A DNA stretch of 36,084 bases from Clostridium sp. (GCF_029267215.1 NZ_JARIDH010000005.1:1-36084), one strand, 5' to 3'. Positions 1-9,406 are shown, numbered from the stretch's first letter. Numbers and translations are program-made. Notes: generated by a model not told the origin, from the letters alone.

Positions 1-124
<124 letters not shown>

Positions 125-174
125 TTAAATTCAAATAAACTCTACCTAGCGTGTTGTGTTTTCCTTATTTTGGA

Positions 175-250
175 TGGAGCTCACAATCGGGATTGAACCG
201 ACGACCTCCGCCTTACCAAGGCGACGCTCTACCGACTGAGCTATGTGAGC
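175..250 (-). tRNA. tRNA-Thr (anticodon GGT)
   Basis: Read on the minus strand, the 76 bases fold as a full cloverleaf. The 7-bp acceptor stem is GCTCACA with TGTGAGC, and the 3' CCA is encoded. The TTCAATC T-loop is present and the anticodon loop is TTGGTAA, giving anticodon GGT (threonine, codon ACC). The gene lies between a consensus promoter and tuf. Confidence 0.96.
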
Positions 251-285
251 ACCTTACATTCATTTAATTTACCTATGCCATAAAA

Positions 286-314
286 ATTTTACTACTAATA
301 AAATTCTTTGTCAA
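286..314 (-). promoter_or_regulatory. Sigma-A-type promoter of tRNA-Thr and tuf
   Basis: On the minus strand there is a perfect -35 TTGACA (309-314), a 17-base spacer and a -10 TAAAAT (286-291). The tRNA begins 35 bases downstream. The strength of the match fits a highly expressed tRNA/EF-Tu transcript. Confidence 0.8.
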
Positions 315-332
315 TACTTTTGAATAATTGCA

Positions 333-980
333 TTATTTAATATCTAAACATTTTTCTAGCTTTCTTTTAACCCTTTGTAAAGCATTATCTATAGACTTTG
401 CTTCTCTATCTAAATCGCAAGCAATTTCTTGATATGACTTTCCATCAAGATAAGAATTTAAAACTTCTAGTTCTAATTCTGAAAGCACGCTGTTAATTGC
501 ATTTTCTATATTTTCAACCTCTTCTTGACCTATAACTAAAGATTCAGGATCGGTTATTGTTATACCAACAACTGTATCCAATAATGTCCTATCTGATTCC
601 TCTTCATATATAGGTTTACTTAAAGAAACATAGGTATTTAATGGAATATGTTTCTGCCTTGTTGCAGTTTTTATAGCTGTTATTATTTGCCTCGTTACAC
701 ATAATTCAGCAAAACTTTTAAAAGATACAAATTTATCCGGATTAAAGTCTCTTATAGCTTTATATAATCCAATCATACCTTCTTGATATATATCCTCTTT
801 ATCTGCCCCTATAAGAAAATATGATTTTGATTTAGCTTTTACAAACTGTTCATACTTACTTATTATATATTCTTGGGCTCTACCATTTCCACTTTTAGCT
901 AGTAAAACAATTTCTTTGTCTAATAATTCCTTAAATTCTTCGCAATTATCAAGCTTGGCTAAATCATAAGTAATCCCCAT
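333..980 (-). CDS. sigH: RNA polymerase sporulation/stationary-phase sigma factor SigH
   Basis: This is a sigma-70-family protein of 215 residues, the usual size for SigH (Spo0H), which directs early sporulation and transition-state transcription. Region 2 spans about residues 60-115, with the -10 recognition segment containing DIYQEGMIGLYKAIRDF. Region 4 (about 178-211) carries the helix-turn-helix SYQEIACDLDREAKSIDNAL. The start is ATG at 978-980 with a GGGGGTG ribosome site. The position after rlmB and rae1 matches Bacillus subtilis, where the order is cysS-mrnC-rlmB-rae1-sigH. It has its own consensus-like promoter in the rae1-sigH gap. Confidence 0.95.
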   Translation of the reverse strand: MGITYDLAKLDNCEEFKELLDKEIVLLAKSGNGRAQEYIISKYEQFVKAKSKSYFLIGADKEDIYQEGMIGLYKAIRDFNPDKFVSFKSFAELCVTRQIITAIKTATRQKHIPLNTYVSLSKPIYEEESDRTLLDTVVGITITDPESLVIGQEEVENIENAINSVLSELELEVLNSYLDGKSYQEIACDLDREAKSIDNALQRVKRKLEKCLDIK

Positions 981-1032
981 ATTCTCTACACCCCCAGATA
1001 AAAACCTTGCATTCCAATAAATTACAAATTAA

Positions 1033-1061
1033 ATTATAAGATTTATATTTGACTTAGTCAA
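1033..1061 (-). promoter_or_regulatory. Sigma-A-type promoter of sigH
   Basis: On the minus strand: -35 TTGACT (1056-1061), exactly 17 bases of spacer, and -10 TATAAT (1033-1038). The -35 begins 3 bases after the rae1 stop codon and is part of a short palindrome, TTGACTAAGTCAA. SigH is therefore probably transcribed on its own as well as by read-through. Confidence 0.75.
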
Positions 1062-1063
1062 TA

Positions 1064-1576
1064 TTACCCTCTTCTCATTTTTTCTAATTTTTCAAATACA
1101 CTTTCTTCTAATGTATCTCCTAAGAGATTCTTACCCAATTCACTTCTATTCTTTTCCGCCTTTTTTCTGATATTATCTTGAACTTTTAATACCTCATTGT
1201 AGAATTCAATAGATGACATTCTGACTGCCCCTCTTTGAAAGATAGTTTGTTGTTCTAACCTATCAGAGGTTACAACAACAACTTCAACTTTTCTTCCTAA
1301 TTCATCTACCATTCTCTCAATATATGCATCAGCAATTTCGCCTTCTTTGGTAAAGACAGTAAATATATTATTTCCAGATGCCTCTTTACTTTCTATATTT
1401 CCAGCAACTTTATGCGCATCAAAAACCAAATATATTCTACAAGAGTTAAAAGAGGCATAATTTTCAAGCATTTCAGTAAGTTCTGTTCTTGCTATGTCGT
1501 AGCTATAATTTTTTGACTTTTTTAAATTTGGCCAACTATTTATAACATTATAACCATCTATAAATATAACTCTCAT
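1064..1576 (-). CDS. rae1: NYN-domain ribosome-associated mRNA endonuclease (Rae1/YacP family)
   Basis: This 170-residue protein is the YacP family, whose B. subtilis member Rae1 enters the ribosomal A site and cleaves mRNA during translation. The NYN/PIN-like fold begins with FIDGYNVIN (residues 5-13), where D7 and N10 are expected acidic/polar active-site residues. A second acidic patch lies around EIADAYIERM, and VVTSDRLEQ is the third conserved block. The C-terminal tail is charged and probably helical. The start is ATG at 1574-1576. It sits 18 bases downstream of rlmB and is probably co-transcribed. The function is assigned by family and synteny. Confidence 0.88.
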   Translation of the reverse strand: MRVIFIDGYNVINSWPNLKKSKNYSYDIARTELTEMLENYASFNSCRIYLVFDAHKVAGNIESKEASGNNIFTVFTKEGEIADAYIERMVDELGRKVEVVVVTSDRLEQQTIFQRGAVRMSSIEFYNEVLKVQDNIRKKAEKNRSELGKNLLGDTLEESVFEKLEKMRRG

Positions 1577-1594
1577 CTTATCACTCTTTTTCTA

Positions 1595-2467
1595 TTATTT
1601 TAGCCTTGATTTTAATACCTCATACATCATTATACCACCTGCAACTGAAGCGTTTAAAGAGTTTATTTTACCAACCATTGGTATTTTAACCAACTTGTCG
1701 CATTTCTTTTTAGTTAAATTAGACATACCTCTTCCTTCACTACCTACTATTATTCCACAAGCACCACTAAAGTTTGTTTCATAACTGTATGAATCTCCAT
1801 CTATATCAGCACCATATATCCATATATTCTTAGCTTTTAATTCTTCTATTGTATTGTTAATATTCGTAACTTTTGCTATTTTCATATGTTCTATAGCACC
1901 AACCGATGCTTTGTACACAGTCCCAGTTACTCCAACATTTCTTCTTTTTGGAATTATAATACCATGAGCTCCACATAATTCTGCTGTTCTTACTATTGAA
2001 CCTAGGTTATGAGGATCTTCTAATTCATCAAGTATAACTATGAATGGGTCTTCATTCTTACTTTTAGCTAAATCTAATATTTCTTCCACTGTGCTATATT
2101 TAAATGGCGTTATTTGAGCTATTACTCCTTGGTGTGCTCTTGTTTCACTCATTAAATCTAGTTTCTTTCTATCAACTTCTTTTACAACTATTTTCTTTTC
2201 TTTAGCTAATCCTAGTATCTTATTTATTGAGCCTTCCATTTTTCCATTAGCTATGAATATTTGTTCTATTGTCTTATCTGATTTTAATAATTCAATAACA
2301 GCATTTCTTCCTTCAACTAAATCTTCTCTTCCTTTTAATTCTGTTTCTTGAAATTCATTTCTACTGTTATTTCTAGCGTATTTTTCTTCTCTTGCTCTTT
2401 GTTCTCTTTCTAAAGCATACTTTTGCTTACGAGTTAATTGTCTATATTTATTTTCTGATTTTGTCAT
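1595..2467 (-). CDS. rlmB: 23S rRNA (guanosine-2'-O-)-methyltransferase RlmB, SpoU family
   Basis: A TrmH/SpoU-family 2'-O-methyltransferase of 290 residues; RlmB methylates the 23S rRNA P-loop guanosine (G2251 in E. coli). About 50 charged N-terminal residues precede the substrate-binding domain (about 52-125). The SPOUT catalytic domain follows, with motif 1 in DPHNLGSIVRTAE, motif 2 in IVGSEGRGMS and motif 3 in IPMVGKINSLNASVAGG (about 262-278). These form the trefoil-knot SAM site. The start is ATG at 2465-2467 with an AGGAGAG site. The lysine/arginine-rich N-terminal extension is longer than in E. coli RlmB but is common in Firmicutes. Confidence 0.94.
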   Translation of the reverse strand: MTKSENKYRQLTRKQKYALEREQRAREEKYARNNSRNEFQETELKGREDLVEGRNAVIELLKSDKTIEQIFIANGKMEGSINKILGLAKEKKIVVKEVDRKKLDLMSETRAHQGVIAQITPFKYSTVEEILDLAKSKNEDPFIVILDELEDPHNLGSIVRTAELCGAHGIIIPKRRNVGVTGTVYKASVGAIEHMKIAKVTNINNTIEELKAKNIWIYGADIDGDSYSYETNFSGACGIIVGSEGRGMSNLTKKKCDKLVKIPMVGKINSLNASVAGGIMMYEVLKSRLK

Positions 2468-2488
2468 TTTTTTCTCTCCTTAAATTTT

Positions 2489-3226
2489 CTATTTTCCTAA
2501 ATATAATTCTCTCATTTCTTTAAGTTTTCCACAGCACATCTTACCTTCTGGACAAGGTCCTACTACACAACTTGGACCTGCATTTTTAAATAAAATAGGT
2601 GCTACTTTTTTAACTTCATGAACCATTTGTTCTGCCATATTTCTTATTTCCCACTGAGCTCTATCACAGCATCTATGATGGAAAAAGTTCATCAAACTTC
2701 TAGCATTCATTGTGAAAACAACTTTTGTTTCACAAGCATTCGGAAATACATATCTAGCATCCTCTATAGCCTTTTTTTCAGCTGGTTTTTCATTCATACC
2801 ATCTTCTATGTACTTGTATTTTAATCTTTCAACAATTTCATCATATACTTTTTGAGCACCTTCCATCTGTTCTACAAATAGATTTTTAGCCACATCATCT
2901 GCTTCTATTGCAGGTGGAACTATGTATTCAAACTGATCTAATTTAACATATCTTTGAGATTGTTGAGAATAAGATGCAATTCTATGTCTAACTAATTGAT
3001 GAGTTAAACTTCTTGAAACCCCTTCTACAGCAAAAGTAAATGAAACATGTTCTATTGGTGACATATGTCCATATGACATAAGCATATTTAAAAATTTATC
3101 TGTACTTTCATCAGTTGAATTTTCTAATATATCATCAACACCTACTGCACTATAACATAACTTAGCTGCCGCAGCTATTGTTTTTTCTGGCTCTGGTGTG
3201 TATTGTAATAATTTAACTTTCAACAT
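2489..3226 (-). CDS. thyX: Flavin-dependent thymidylate synthase ThyX
   Basis: ThyX makes dTMP from dUMP using FAD, NADPH and methylene-tetrahydrofolate, and replaces classical ThyA. The signature RHRX7S is visible as [13 protein letters not shown] (residues 80-92), and other conserved parts include SPIEH (56-60) and [14 protein letters not shown]. The 245-residue length is normal. The C-terminal tail has a cysteine cluster ([14 protein letters not shown]), seen in some clostridial ThyX proteins; its role is unknown to me. The start is ATG at 3224-3226 with a GGGGAG site. It lies between mrnC and rlmB, 15 bases after mrnC, so it probably belongs to that operon. Confidence 0.96.
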   Translation of the reverse strand: MLKVKLLQYTPEPEKTIAAAAKLCYSAVGVDDILENSTDESTDKFLNMLMSYGHMSPIEHVSFTFAVEGVSRSLTHQLVRHRIASYSQQSQRYVKLDQFEYIVPPAIEADDVAKNLFVEQMEGAQKVYDEIVERLKYKYIEDGMNEKPAEKKAIEDARYVFPNACETKVVFTMNARSLMNFFHHRCCDRAQWEIRNMAEQMVHEVKKVAPILFKNAGPSCVVGPCPEGKMCCGKLKEMRELYLGK

Positions 3227-3241
3227 TTATAATTCTCCCCT

Positions 3242-3652
3242 CTAAAGTTCTACTTCTATACACTTCACTAGGAAATTATTTAATCTTTCTTCCTGTCCAC
3301 TTAAATATAAATATCCTACTAAAGCTTCAAATCCAGTTGCATTTCTATAATCTCTTACATCTGCATTTTTAGGAACTGTTGCTGACTTAGCATTTCTTCC
3401 TCTTTTAAATATGTAAAGTTCATCTTCTGTAAGTTCACTTTCTAAAGCATTTATTATATCGCTTTGTGCCTTAGCTTTTACATATTGTATAGCTTTCACA
3501 TGTATTTTATGTGCAGATAAACCAACATTTTCACTTAATATATAGTTTCTTATAAAAATCTCATAAACTCCATCTCCAATTAAAGCCAACTGAAGTGGAT
3601 TAAGCATTCTAGCTTCCTTTTCTGAAAACTCTCTGTTCAATAAATTCTTCAA
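3242..3652 (-). CDS. mrnC: Mini-ribonuclease III, 23S rRNA maturation
   Basis: Mini-III is an RNase III catalytic domain without the double-stranded RNA-binding domain; it trims 23S rRNA precursors. The catalytic block is LALIGDGVYEIFIRNYIL, with D27 in the numbering used here, and a second acidic helix lies near the C terminus (GFEALVGYLYLSG). I chose TTG at 3650-3652 as the start. An AAAAGGAG site (3661-3668) lies exactly 8 bases upstream of it, and the protein then begins MKNLLNREFS. An in-frame ATG at 3680-3682 would add ten residues but has no ribosome site, and that site would fall inside its coding region. The resulting 136 residues match the size of characterised Mini-III proteins. 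Confidence 0.9.
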   Translation of the reverse strand: MKNLLNREFSEKEARMLNPLQLALIGDGVYEIFIRNYILSENVGLSAHKIHVKAIQYVKAKAQSDIINALESELTEDELYIFKRGRNAKSATVPKNADVRDYRNATGFEALVGYLYLSGQEERLNNFLVKCIEVEL

Positions 3653-3840
3653 TATTATATCTCCTTTTGTTTCTACTTTCATAAAATCAATATATAATTA
3701 ATCATTTTAAACTATTACTAAACAAATTTAAACCAAATTCTAATTACAAAATTCCTTATATATAAATTTATTTAACTTGAAAGTTCTAGTTACTTAATAT
3801 TACACTTTAATTTTAACACTTACAAATTAAAATTAACTAA

Positions 3841-3881
3841 AATAATAACTTGCAAAAGAAATTCTTCTGCAAGTTATTATT
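3841..3881 (-). terminator. Rho-independent terminator after cysS
   Basis: A perfect 14-bp inverted repeat (3841-3854 with 3868-3881, 13-base loop) lies 4 bases past the cysS stop codon. On the minus strand it is followed by a T-rich tract. It separates cysS from mrnC, so mrnC needs its own promoter somewhere in the AT-rich 3683-3840; I could not pick one with confidence. Confidence 0.75.
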
Positions 3882-3885
3882 CAAA

Positions 3886-5286
3886 CTATATTTGCTTCCA
3901 TCTTACACCCTGAGGAGTATCTTCTAAAACTATCCCTCTATCTTTAAGATCATCCCTTATTTTATCGGCTAAAGCGAAATCTCTATTCTTTCTTGCTTCT
4001 TGTCTTTCAGCTATCAAAGCTTCAACTTCTTCAGCAATATCACCCTTAGTTGATTTTTGTAACATACCTAATGGTGCTCCTAATTCTCTTATTAAATCTA
4101 AAGCCTTTTCAGATAACTCTTTTGAAGAATTTATTGTTATATTTGTATTAGTATCTCTTATTAAGTCAAATATAGCAGTTATTGCATCAGCAGTATTGAA
4201 GTCATCATCCATTTTTTCAATGTACTTGTCTCTATATTGATTTAATGATTCTAAGTAAACTTTCTCTTCTTCATTCATTTCTTCTCTTGAAACTTCATCA
4301 ATTAAGTTTTCTAAATTTCCTATAGCATTATATATTCTTTCAACAGAAGCCTTAGCTGAATCTAATAAATCTTCGCTAAAGTTTAATTGTTGTCTGTAAT
4401 GAGCTGATAACATTAAAAATCTTATAACATCAGCATCATATCTCTCTAATATTTCTCTTGCCGTAAAGAAGTTATTTAATGATTTAGACATTTTTTCATT
4501 ATTTACATTAACAAAAGCTGAATGCAACCAATATCTTGCAAATGGTTTTCCTGTTAATGCTTCACTTTGCGCAACTTCATTTTCATGATGTGGGAATGTT
4601 AAATCCGCTCCACCAGCATGAATATCTATAGTTTCACCTAAAAGTTTTTTAGCCATGCATGAACATTCTATATGCCATCCTGGTCTTCCCATTCCCCATG
4701 GACTGTTCCAAGCTGGTTCCCCTGGTTTTTGAGCTTTCCATATAGCGAAATCCATTGGATCTTTCTTTCTCTCATCAACTCTTATTCTAACACCTGACTG
4801 TAGATCTTCTATATTTTGACCTGATAATTTTCCATAGCCTTCAAATTTCTTAGTTGAAAAATAGACATCTCCATCTACCTCGTAAGCATATCCTTTATCA
4901 ATTAATCCTTTAACAAACTTTATTATTTCTCCAATAAACTCTGTAGCTCGTGGATTAACTGTAGCTCTCTCTATATTTAAAGTATCTGCATCTTGATAAT
5001 ACTCTTTTATATAAGTATCTCCAATTTTCTTTACAGTAGTTCCTTCTTCATTTGCTTTTTTTATCATCTTGTCATCTATATCTGTAAAGTTTTGAACAAA
5101 ATCTACTTTAAATCCTCTGTACTCAAAGTATCTTCTTATAGTATCAAAAACTATAAAAGTTCTTCCATTTCCTATATGGAAAAAATTATATACAGTAGGA
5201 CCACAAACATACATTTTAACTTCTCCTGGAGTTAATGGAATGAATTCTTCTTTTTTCTTGTTTAAAGTATTATAAACCTTAATCAC
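3886..5286 (-). CDS. cysS: Cysteinyl-tRNA synthetase
   Basis: A class I synthetase that charges tRNA-Cys, with the normal 466 residues. The HIGH-type motif is HIGN (residues 37-40), with the zinc ligand C28 in [10 protein letters not shown]. Further zinc ligands lie in WHIECSCMA and PHHENE. The KMSKS loop is intact in [13 protein letters not shown] (about residue 266). The C-terminal anticodon-binding part ends in [13 protein letters not shown]. The start is GTG at 5284-5286, with AGGAGG seven bases upstream. No T-box precedes it, unlike proS, although T-boxes are common before clostridial cysS genes. tRNA-Cys itself is at the right end of this window. Confidence 0.97.
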   Translation of the reverse strand: MIKVYNTLNKKKEEFIPLTPGEVKMYVCGPTVYNFFHIGNGRTFIVFDTIRRYFEYRGFKVDFVQNFTDIDDKMIKKANEEGTTVKKIGDTYIKEYYQDADTLNIERATVNPRATEFIGEIIKFVKGLIDKGYAYEVDGDVYFSTKKFEGYGKLSGQNIEDLQSGVRIRVDERKKDPMDFAIWKAQKPGEPAWNSPWGMGRPGWHIECSCMAKKLLGETIDIHAGGADLTFPHHENEVAQSEALTGKPFARYWLHSAFVNVNNEKMSKSLNNFFTAREILERYDADVIRFLMLSAHYRQQLNFSEDLLDSAKASVERIYNAIGNLENLIDEVSREEMNEEEKVYLESLNQYRDKYIEKMDDDFNTADAITAIFDLIRDTNTNITINSSKELSEKALDLIRELGAPLGMLQKSTKGDIAEEVEALIAERQEARKNRDFALADKIRDDLKDRGIVLEDTPQGVRWKQI

Positions 5287-5316
5287 TAATTAATCCTCCT
5301 ACCTTAAATTATTAGT

Positions 5317-5346
5317 AACTCACCTTATTATTAAATAAGGTGAGTT
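5317..5346 (-). terminator. Terminator hairpin between proS and cysS
   Basis: A perfect 13-bp stem (5317-5329 with 5334-5346) with a 4-base loop lies in the 123-base gap after proS. The T-tract on the minus strand is weak, so termination may be partial. Its symmetric shape could also work on the plus strand. Confidence 0.6.
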
Positions 5347-5409
5347 TTAAATATTATATTCTAATTATATACAAATTTTTCTTTCTTATAAATTATTCTA
5401 TATTAAAAA

Positions 5410-7122
5410 TTATAAAGTTAAACCTGCTTTTTTGAATTCATCTTGTACTCTGTTGTATGCTTCTTCTATAGTTAAAGTTTCAACTTCTCCACCATTTCTT
5501 AATTTGAATTCAACTTGCCCTTCTCCAATAAGTTTTCCAACTGTAATTCTCATTGGAATTCCCATTAATTCTGAATCCTTAAATTTAACTCCAGCTCTTT
5601 CTTTTCTATCATCAAGCAATACTTCAACACCCATTTTTCTTAATTCATTGTATATTTCTTCCGCTTTAGTTGCTTGTTCTTCATTCTTAACATTAGCTGG
5701 TATAACTGATACATGATATGGTGCAACTTCTAATGGCCATATTATTCCATTTTCATCGTTATGTTGTTCAATTATTGAAGCAACTGTTCTTGTAACACCA
5801 ATTCCATAACATCCCATTATAAATGGTTTAGCTTTTCCATCTTCATCTATGAATGTTGCACCCATTGATTCTGAGTATTTAGTTCCAAGTTTGAATATAT
5901 GTCCAACCTCAGTTCCTCTTGAAATAGTTATTTCTTCTCCACATACAGGGCATTTTTCTCCTATAGTTACATTTCTGAAATCTCCAACTATTCCTTCAAA
6001 ATCTCTTCCATAGTTTACATTTTTTAAGTGCATATCAGTTTCGTTAGCACCAACTATGAAATTATACATATTAGCTACCTCTTGATCTACTAATAACATA
6101 TCAACTTTTATTCCTATAGGACCTGCAAATCCAACCGCAGCACCAGTAGCTTCCTTAACTACTTCTTCACTAGCCATTTCTAATTCTGTAACCTCACCTA
6201 TAGCATTTGATATTTTAACTTCATTAGCTTCTCTATCTCCCCTTAATACTACAGCTACAACTTTATCATCAGCTTGGAATATTAAAGTTTTTGCTATTTT
6301 CTTAGGAGAACATTCAAAGAATTTAGCTAAATCATCTATTGACCTAACAGCAGGTGTTTCAACTTTTTCTACTTCCATTAAAACTTCTTCTTCAGCTTTT
6401 TCTGGAGTTGATGGAGCTTTTTCTATATTAGCTGCATAATCACAAGATGTACAGAATACTACATCATCTTCTCCTACTTCTGATTTAACCATGAATTCAG
6501 CTGATCCTGATCCACCTATAGCTCCAGAGTCAGCAGCAACAGCCTTAGCATCTAATCCACATCTGTTAAATATATTAGTATATGCTTTTCTCATTTTTTC
6601 ATATGCTTCATCTAATCCTTCTTGATTTCTATCGAAGCTATATCCATCTTTCATTAGGAATTCTCTTGATCTCATAACTCCAAATCTTGGTCTTCTCTCA
6701 TCTCTATATTTAGTTTGAATTTGATAAAGATTTAATGGTAACTGCTTATATGATTTAATTTCATTTCTAACTAGATCAGTGAATACTTCTTCATGAGTTG
6801 GCCCTAAACAGAAATCTCTATTATGTCTATCTTTTAATCTAAACATCTCAGCCCCATAAGCATCCCATCTTCCTGATTCTTGCCATAATTCTGCTGGTAC
6901 TAAAGCTGAAGCTAAAAATTCTTGAGCATCTGCTTCACTCATCTCTTCTCTTATTATATTTTTAACATTTTCTATAACTTTTAATCCTAAAGGCATGTAG
7001 TTATAAACACCGGCAGTCATCTTTCTCATAAGACCTGCTCTTAACATAAGCTTATGACTTTCTATCTCAGCATCTGCTGGAACTTCTCTTAATGTTCCTA
7101 CTAACATTTTTGACATTTTCAT
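5410..7122 (-). CDS. proS: Prolyl-tRNA synthetase, bacterial type with editing insertion
   Basis: A class II synthetase of 570 residues, the length of the bacterial form. The catalytic core has motif 2 in [21 protein letters not shown] and motif 3 in [18 protein letters not shown]. Between them, about residues 225-405, lies the INS domain that hydrolyses Ala-tRNA-Pro. The HGxxxP-like anticodon-binding domain occupies the C terminus ([10 protein letters not shown] onward). The start is ATG at 7120-7122 with an AGGAGG site. The gene has a T-box leader and a perfect consensus promoter upstream, so its transcription should respond to uncharged tRNA-Pro. Confidence 0.97.
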   Translation of the reverse strand: MKMSKMLVGTLREVPADAEIESHKLMLRAGLMRKMTAGVYNYMPLGLKVIENVKNIIREEMSEADAQEFLASALVPAELWQESGRWDAYGAEMFRLKDRHNRDFCLGPTHEEVFTDLVRNEIKSYKQLPLNLYQIQTKYRDERRPRFGVMRSREFLMKDGYSFDRNQEGLDEAYEKMRKAYTNIFNRCGLDAKAVAADSGAIGGSGSAEFMVKSEVGEDDVVFCTSCDYAANIEKAPSTPEKAEEEVLMEVEKVETPAVRSIDDLAKFFECSPKKIAKTLIFQADDKVVAVVLRGDREANEVKISNAIGEVTELEMASEEVVKEATGAAVGFAGPIGIKVDMLLVDQEVANMYNFIVGANETDMHLKNVNYGRDFEGIVGDFRNVTIGEKCPVCGEEITISRGTEVGHIFKLGTKYSESMGATFIDEDGKAKPFIMGCYGIGVTRTVASIIEQHNDENGIIWPLEVAPYHVSVIPANVKNEEQATKAEEIYNELRKMGVEVLLDDRKERAGVKFKDSELMGIPMRITVGKLIGEGQVEFKLRNGGEVETLTIEEAYNRVQDEFKKAGLTL

Positions 7123-7185
7123 ATTATATTACCTCCTCATTAAGCTCTATATAATCTTAATATTTATTGACTTATTAAAATGATT

Positions 7186-7213
7186 TGTTTTAAGAGAGTG
7201 TTGATTTTAGCTA
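7186..7213 (+). mobile_element. Decayed terminal repeat of the MITE family found at 34890-35205
   Basis: The 28 bases match the left terminal repeat of the 34890 element (its TGTTTTAAGA...GTGTTGATTTTAG core) with two mismatches. No partner end or target duplication is visible. It lies in the proS 5' leader, just downstream of the T-box terminator U-tract and upstream of the proS ribosome site. Confidence 0.6.
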
Positions 7214-7440
7214 GCAAAAAAATAAAAAAGCTCTACCCTAAAAAAATATTAGGGCGAGCTTATATTTCGCGGTACCACCTAAATTTGTACTCTCATCATT
7301 GTTAACGGTATTAAACCCGGTTAGTTTTTTGCTACGACTCCAAAGTAGGTTCAAAACTTGATGAAAATCTCTCAGCCTAGGATTTTCTCTCTGTATAAAG
7401 CGTTTCTACTAATCTTTTTCACAGTCTTTAAAAACTATTA
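7214..7440 (-). promoter_or_regulatory. T-box leader of proS, specifier codon CCU (proline)
   Basis: On the minus strand the conserved T-box AGGTGGTACCGCG occupies 7268-7280. The Stem I region has the AGAGAG motif, and GAA-CCT-ACTTTGG places the specifier codon CCT at 7347-7349. The T-box bulge UGGU can pair with the ACCA end of uncharged tRNA-Pro, which has discriminator A. Downstream is the terminator: a stem at 7229-7241 with 7249-7260, followed by a U-rich tract (7214-7228). The left edge is set by that tract and the right edge is approximate. It is predicted to let transcription through to proS when tRNA-Pro is uncharged. Confidence 0.92.
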
Positions 7441-7460
7441 AATTTTCTAAATCTTATAAA

Positions 7461-7489
7461 ATTATATCCTTATAAAAATAACATGTCAA
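7461..7489 (-). promoter_or_regulatory. Consensus promoter of the proS T-box transcript
   Basis: On the minus strand: TTGACA (7484-7489), 17-base spacer, TATAAT (7461-7466); both hexamers match consensus exactly. Transcription should begin near 7454, giving a leader of about 330 bases before proS. Confidence 0.85.
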
Positions 7490-7515
7490 TATACTGTCTT
7501 CTTATCTTATATTTC

Positions 7516-8193
7516 TTATTTAATAAATGCCTGAGCTAATATTAAATCTTCTGGAGTTGTTACTTTAATATTTTTGTAATCTCCATCAAAAAGATAAACA
7601 TCTTTTCCTAATATATCTATTATCATAGTGTCATCAGTAACAACAATCCCCTCACTTTTAACTTTATCATGACCTTTTTTAATTAAATCATAATTAAAAC
7701 ACTGAGGAGTTTGAACTGCTACTAATGTTGATCTATCGGGTGTATCAAGTGAAAAACCTCTTGAATCTTTTACTTTTATAGTATCCTTAGGCATTACCCC
7801 TGGTGCTGCTGCACCAAATTCCTTAGCATACTTTATACCATCTTTAATTATTCTTTTACTTACAAAAGATCTTGCTCCATCATGAATTAGAACAATATCA
7901 CAATCTTCTAATATTTTTAATGCATTATAAACTGAATCTTGTCTTTCTTTGCCACCTTCAACTATTTTTGATATTTTAAAATTAAATTTTGATTGAATTT
8001 CATTTTTAAAATACTCTATTTCATCTTTAGGTAAAACAAGAACAATTTCATCAATTTCTTTACATTCTTCAAAAGTTTTTAAAGTATAGTATATTATTGG
8101 TTTTTCGTTTATTTCTATGAATTGTTTGCTGACATCAGCACCCATTCTCTTTCCTTTTCCACCTGCTAATATTATACTAACTATCTTTCCCAT
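7516..8193 (-). CDS. ispD: 2-C-methyl-D-erythritol 4-phosphate cytidylyltransferase
   Basis: IspD transfers CMP from CTP to MEP in the non-mevalonate isoprenoid pathway. The 225-residue protein opens with the nucleotide-binding signature LAGGKGKRMG and SKQFIEINEKPIIYYTL. Also present are the family blocks IVLIHDGARSFVS, with the metal-binding aspartate, TPQCFNYDLI and VTDDTMIID. The start is ATG at 8191-8193 with an AAGGAG site. It follows yacL by 15 bases, the same order as in Bacillus (disA-yacL-ispD). No ispF gene follows it here, unlike in Bacillus. Confidence 0.95.
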   Translation of the reverse strand: MGKIVSIILAGGKGKRMGADVSKQFIEINEKPIIYYTLKTFEECKEIDEIVLVLPKDEIEYFKNEIQSKFNFKISKIVEGGKERQDSVYNALKILEDCDIVLIHDGARSFVSKRIIKDGIKYAKEFGAAAPGVMPKDTIKVKDSRGFSLDTPDRSTLVAVQTPQCFNYDLIKKGHDKVKSEGIVVTDDTMIIDILGKDVYLFDGDYKNIKVTTPEDLILAQAFIK

Positions 8194-8208
8194 AACTAAA
8201 TCTCCTTC

Positions 8209-9318
8209 TTAAGATTTAGACTTAGCAAATATCATTCTACCTGCCGCTGTTTGAAGCACCGAAGTAACAACAACTGTAATTTCTTTACCCATGTATTTTC
8301 TTCCACTTTCTACAACAATCATAGTACCATCATCAAGATAAGCAACCCCTTGTCCAGCTTCTTTTCCATCCTTAACAACTGTAAGTGTCATCTCTTCTCC
8401 TGGTAATACTACAGGTTTTATAGCATTTGCTAATTCATTTATATTTAGTACAGGAACTCCCTGAAACTCTGCTACTTTATTTAGATTGTAGTCATTTGTT
8501 ACAACCTTACCATTCAATTTTTGTGCTAATTTAAGTAATTTAATATCAACCTCTGCAATTTCTGGAAAATCTCCTTCCCACATTTGAACTTCAATTGAAA
8601 GTTCTTTCTGAATCTTATTAAGTATATCTAATCCTCTTCTTCCTCTTGTTCTCTTTAATGAATCTGAACAATCTGATATATGTCTTAATTCATCAAGAAC
8701 AAAGGTAGGTATTACTAAAGAACCTTCAATAAATCCAGTTTGGCATAAATCAAATATTCTTCCATCTATTATTACTGATGTATCTAAAACCTTTGGTGTT
8801 GCACCACTTTTCTTAGGTTGACTAGTTTTAGATTTTTTCTCCTTAGATTGATTTTTTCTAAAGTTTTCAAAATATCCAGCTATATCATCTCTTTTCTTAA
8901 CTGCTATATCAGCTCCAATAACCATTGCAATTATATTTATAATTACTGAAACTATTGGACCTAATATTTCGTTTATTGATCCACTTAAGAAGCTACTTAA
9001 AGGCAATGTTATAACTAATGCTAATATTAAAGCTACTATAGCCCCTATAGCCCCAAAAATTATTTCGCTTGGTGATAATTTTGATATACTTTTCTCAATA
9101 AATGTTATAAGTTTTCTTATGTACTTATAAATATAAGGAGAAAGTAAAAATAGTATAAATCCAAAAATAGCAATTAAAATTAAATAAAATGATACCTGTA
9201 AGAAAATATTTGTTAAATATTCCTTTCCTAGCGAACTATGCTTTATTCCGTCTGCTAAAACATAACCAACTAATACTCCTAAAATAGTAAAAATTACTCT
9301 AAAAAGTTTCTTTATCAC
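8209..9318 (-). CDS. Membrane-anchored PIN/TRAM-domain protein (YacL family)
   Basis: This 369-residue protein has four likely membrane segments (about 5-22, 40-60, 86-106 and 117-138). A charged linker follows, then a PIN nuclease domain starting at VLDTSVIIDGRIFD (178-190), where D179 and D185 are predicted metal ligands. A TRAM-type nucleic-acid-binding domain (about 295-355) ends the protein. This is the architecture of Bacillus YacL, conserved next to disA and radA. Nuclease activity is inferred from the fold; the cellular substrate is not established to my knowledge. The start is GTG at 9316-9318 with a strong AGGAGGTG site. Confidence 0.9.
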   Translation of the reverse strand: MIKKLFRVIFTILGVLVGYVLADGIKHSSLGKEYLTNIFLQVSFYLILIAIFGFILFLLSPYIYKYIRKLITFIEKSISKLSPSEIIFGAIGAIVALILALVITLPLSSFLSGSINEILGPIVSVIINIIAMVIGADIAVKKRDDIAGYFENFRKNQSKEKKSKTSQPKKSGATPKVLDTSVIIDGRIFDLCQTGFIEGSLVIPTFVLDELRHISDCSDSLKRTRGRRGLDILNKIQKELSIEVQMWEGDFPEIAEVDIKLLKLAQKLNGKVVTNDYNLNKVAEFQGVPVLNINELANAIKPVVLPGEEMTLTVVKDGKEAGQGVAYLDDGTMIVVESGRKYMGKEITVVVTSVLQTAAGRMIFAKSKS

Positions 9319-9397
9319 AAACTCACCTCCTATATAATTATTGACATGTTTAAAAGTTATAATTCACCTTTGTAAAACTTTATAATATTTTTACTTA

Positions 9398-9406
9398 ATT
9401 ATACCA
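9398..9406 (-). promoter_or_regulatory. Candidate extended -10 promoter of yacL-ispD
   Basis: On the minus strand TGG-TATAAT forms an extended -10 element about 80 bases before the yacL GTG. No good -35 is present 17 bases upstream, which is typical of extended -10 promoters. Confidence 0.4.

Noticed and set aside
322-337. Short hairpin at the sigH stop codon as a terminator
   Set aside because: Six A/T pairs and no proper T-run; the tRNA-Thr promoter starts right after it.
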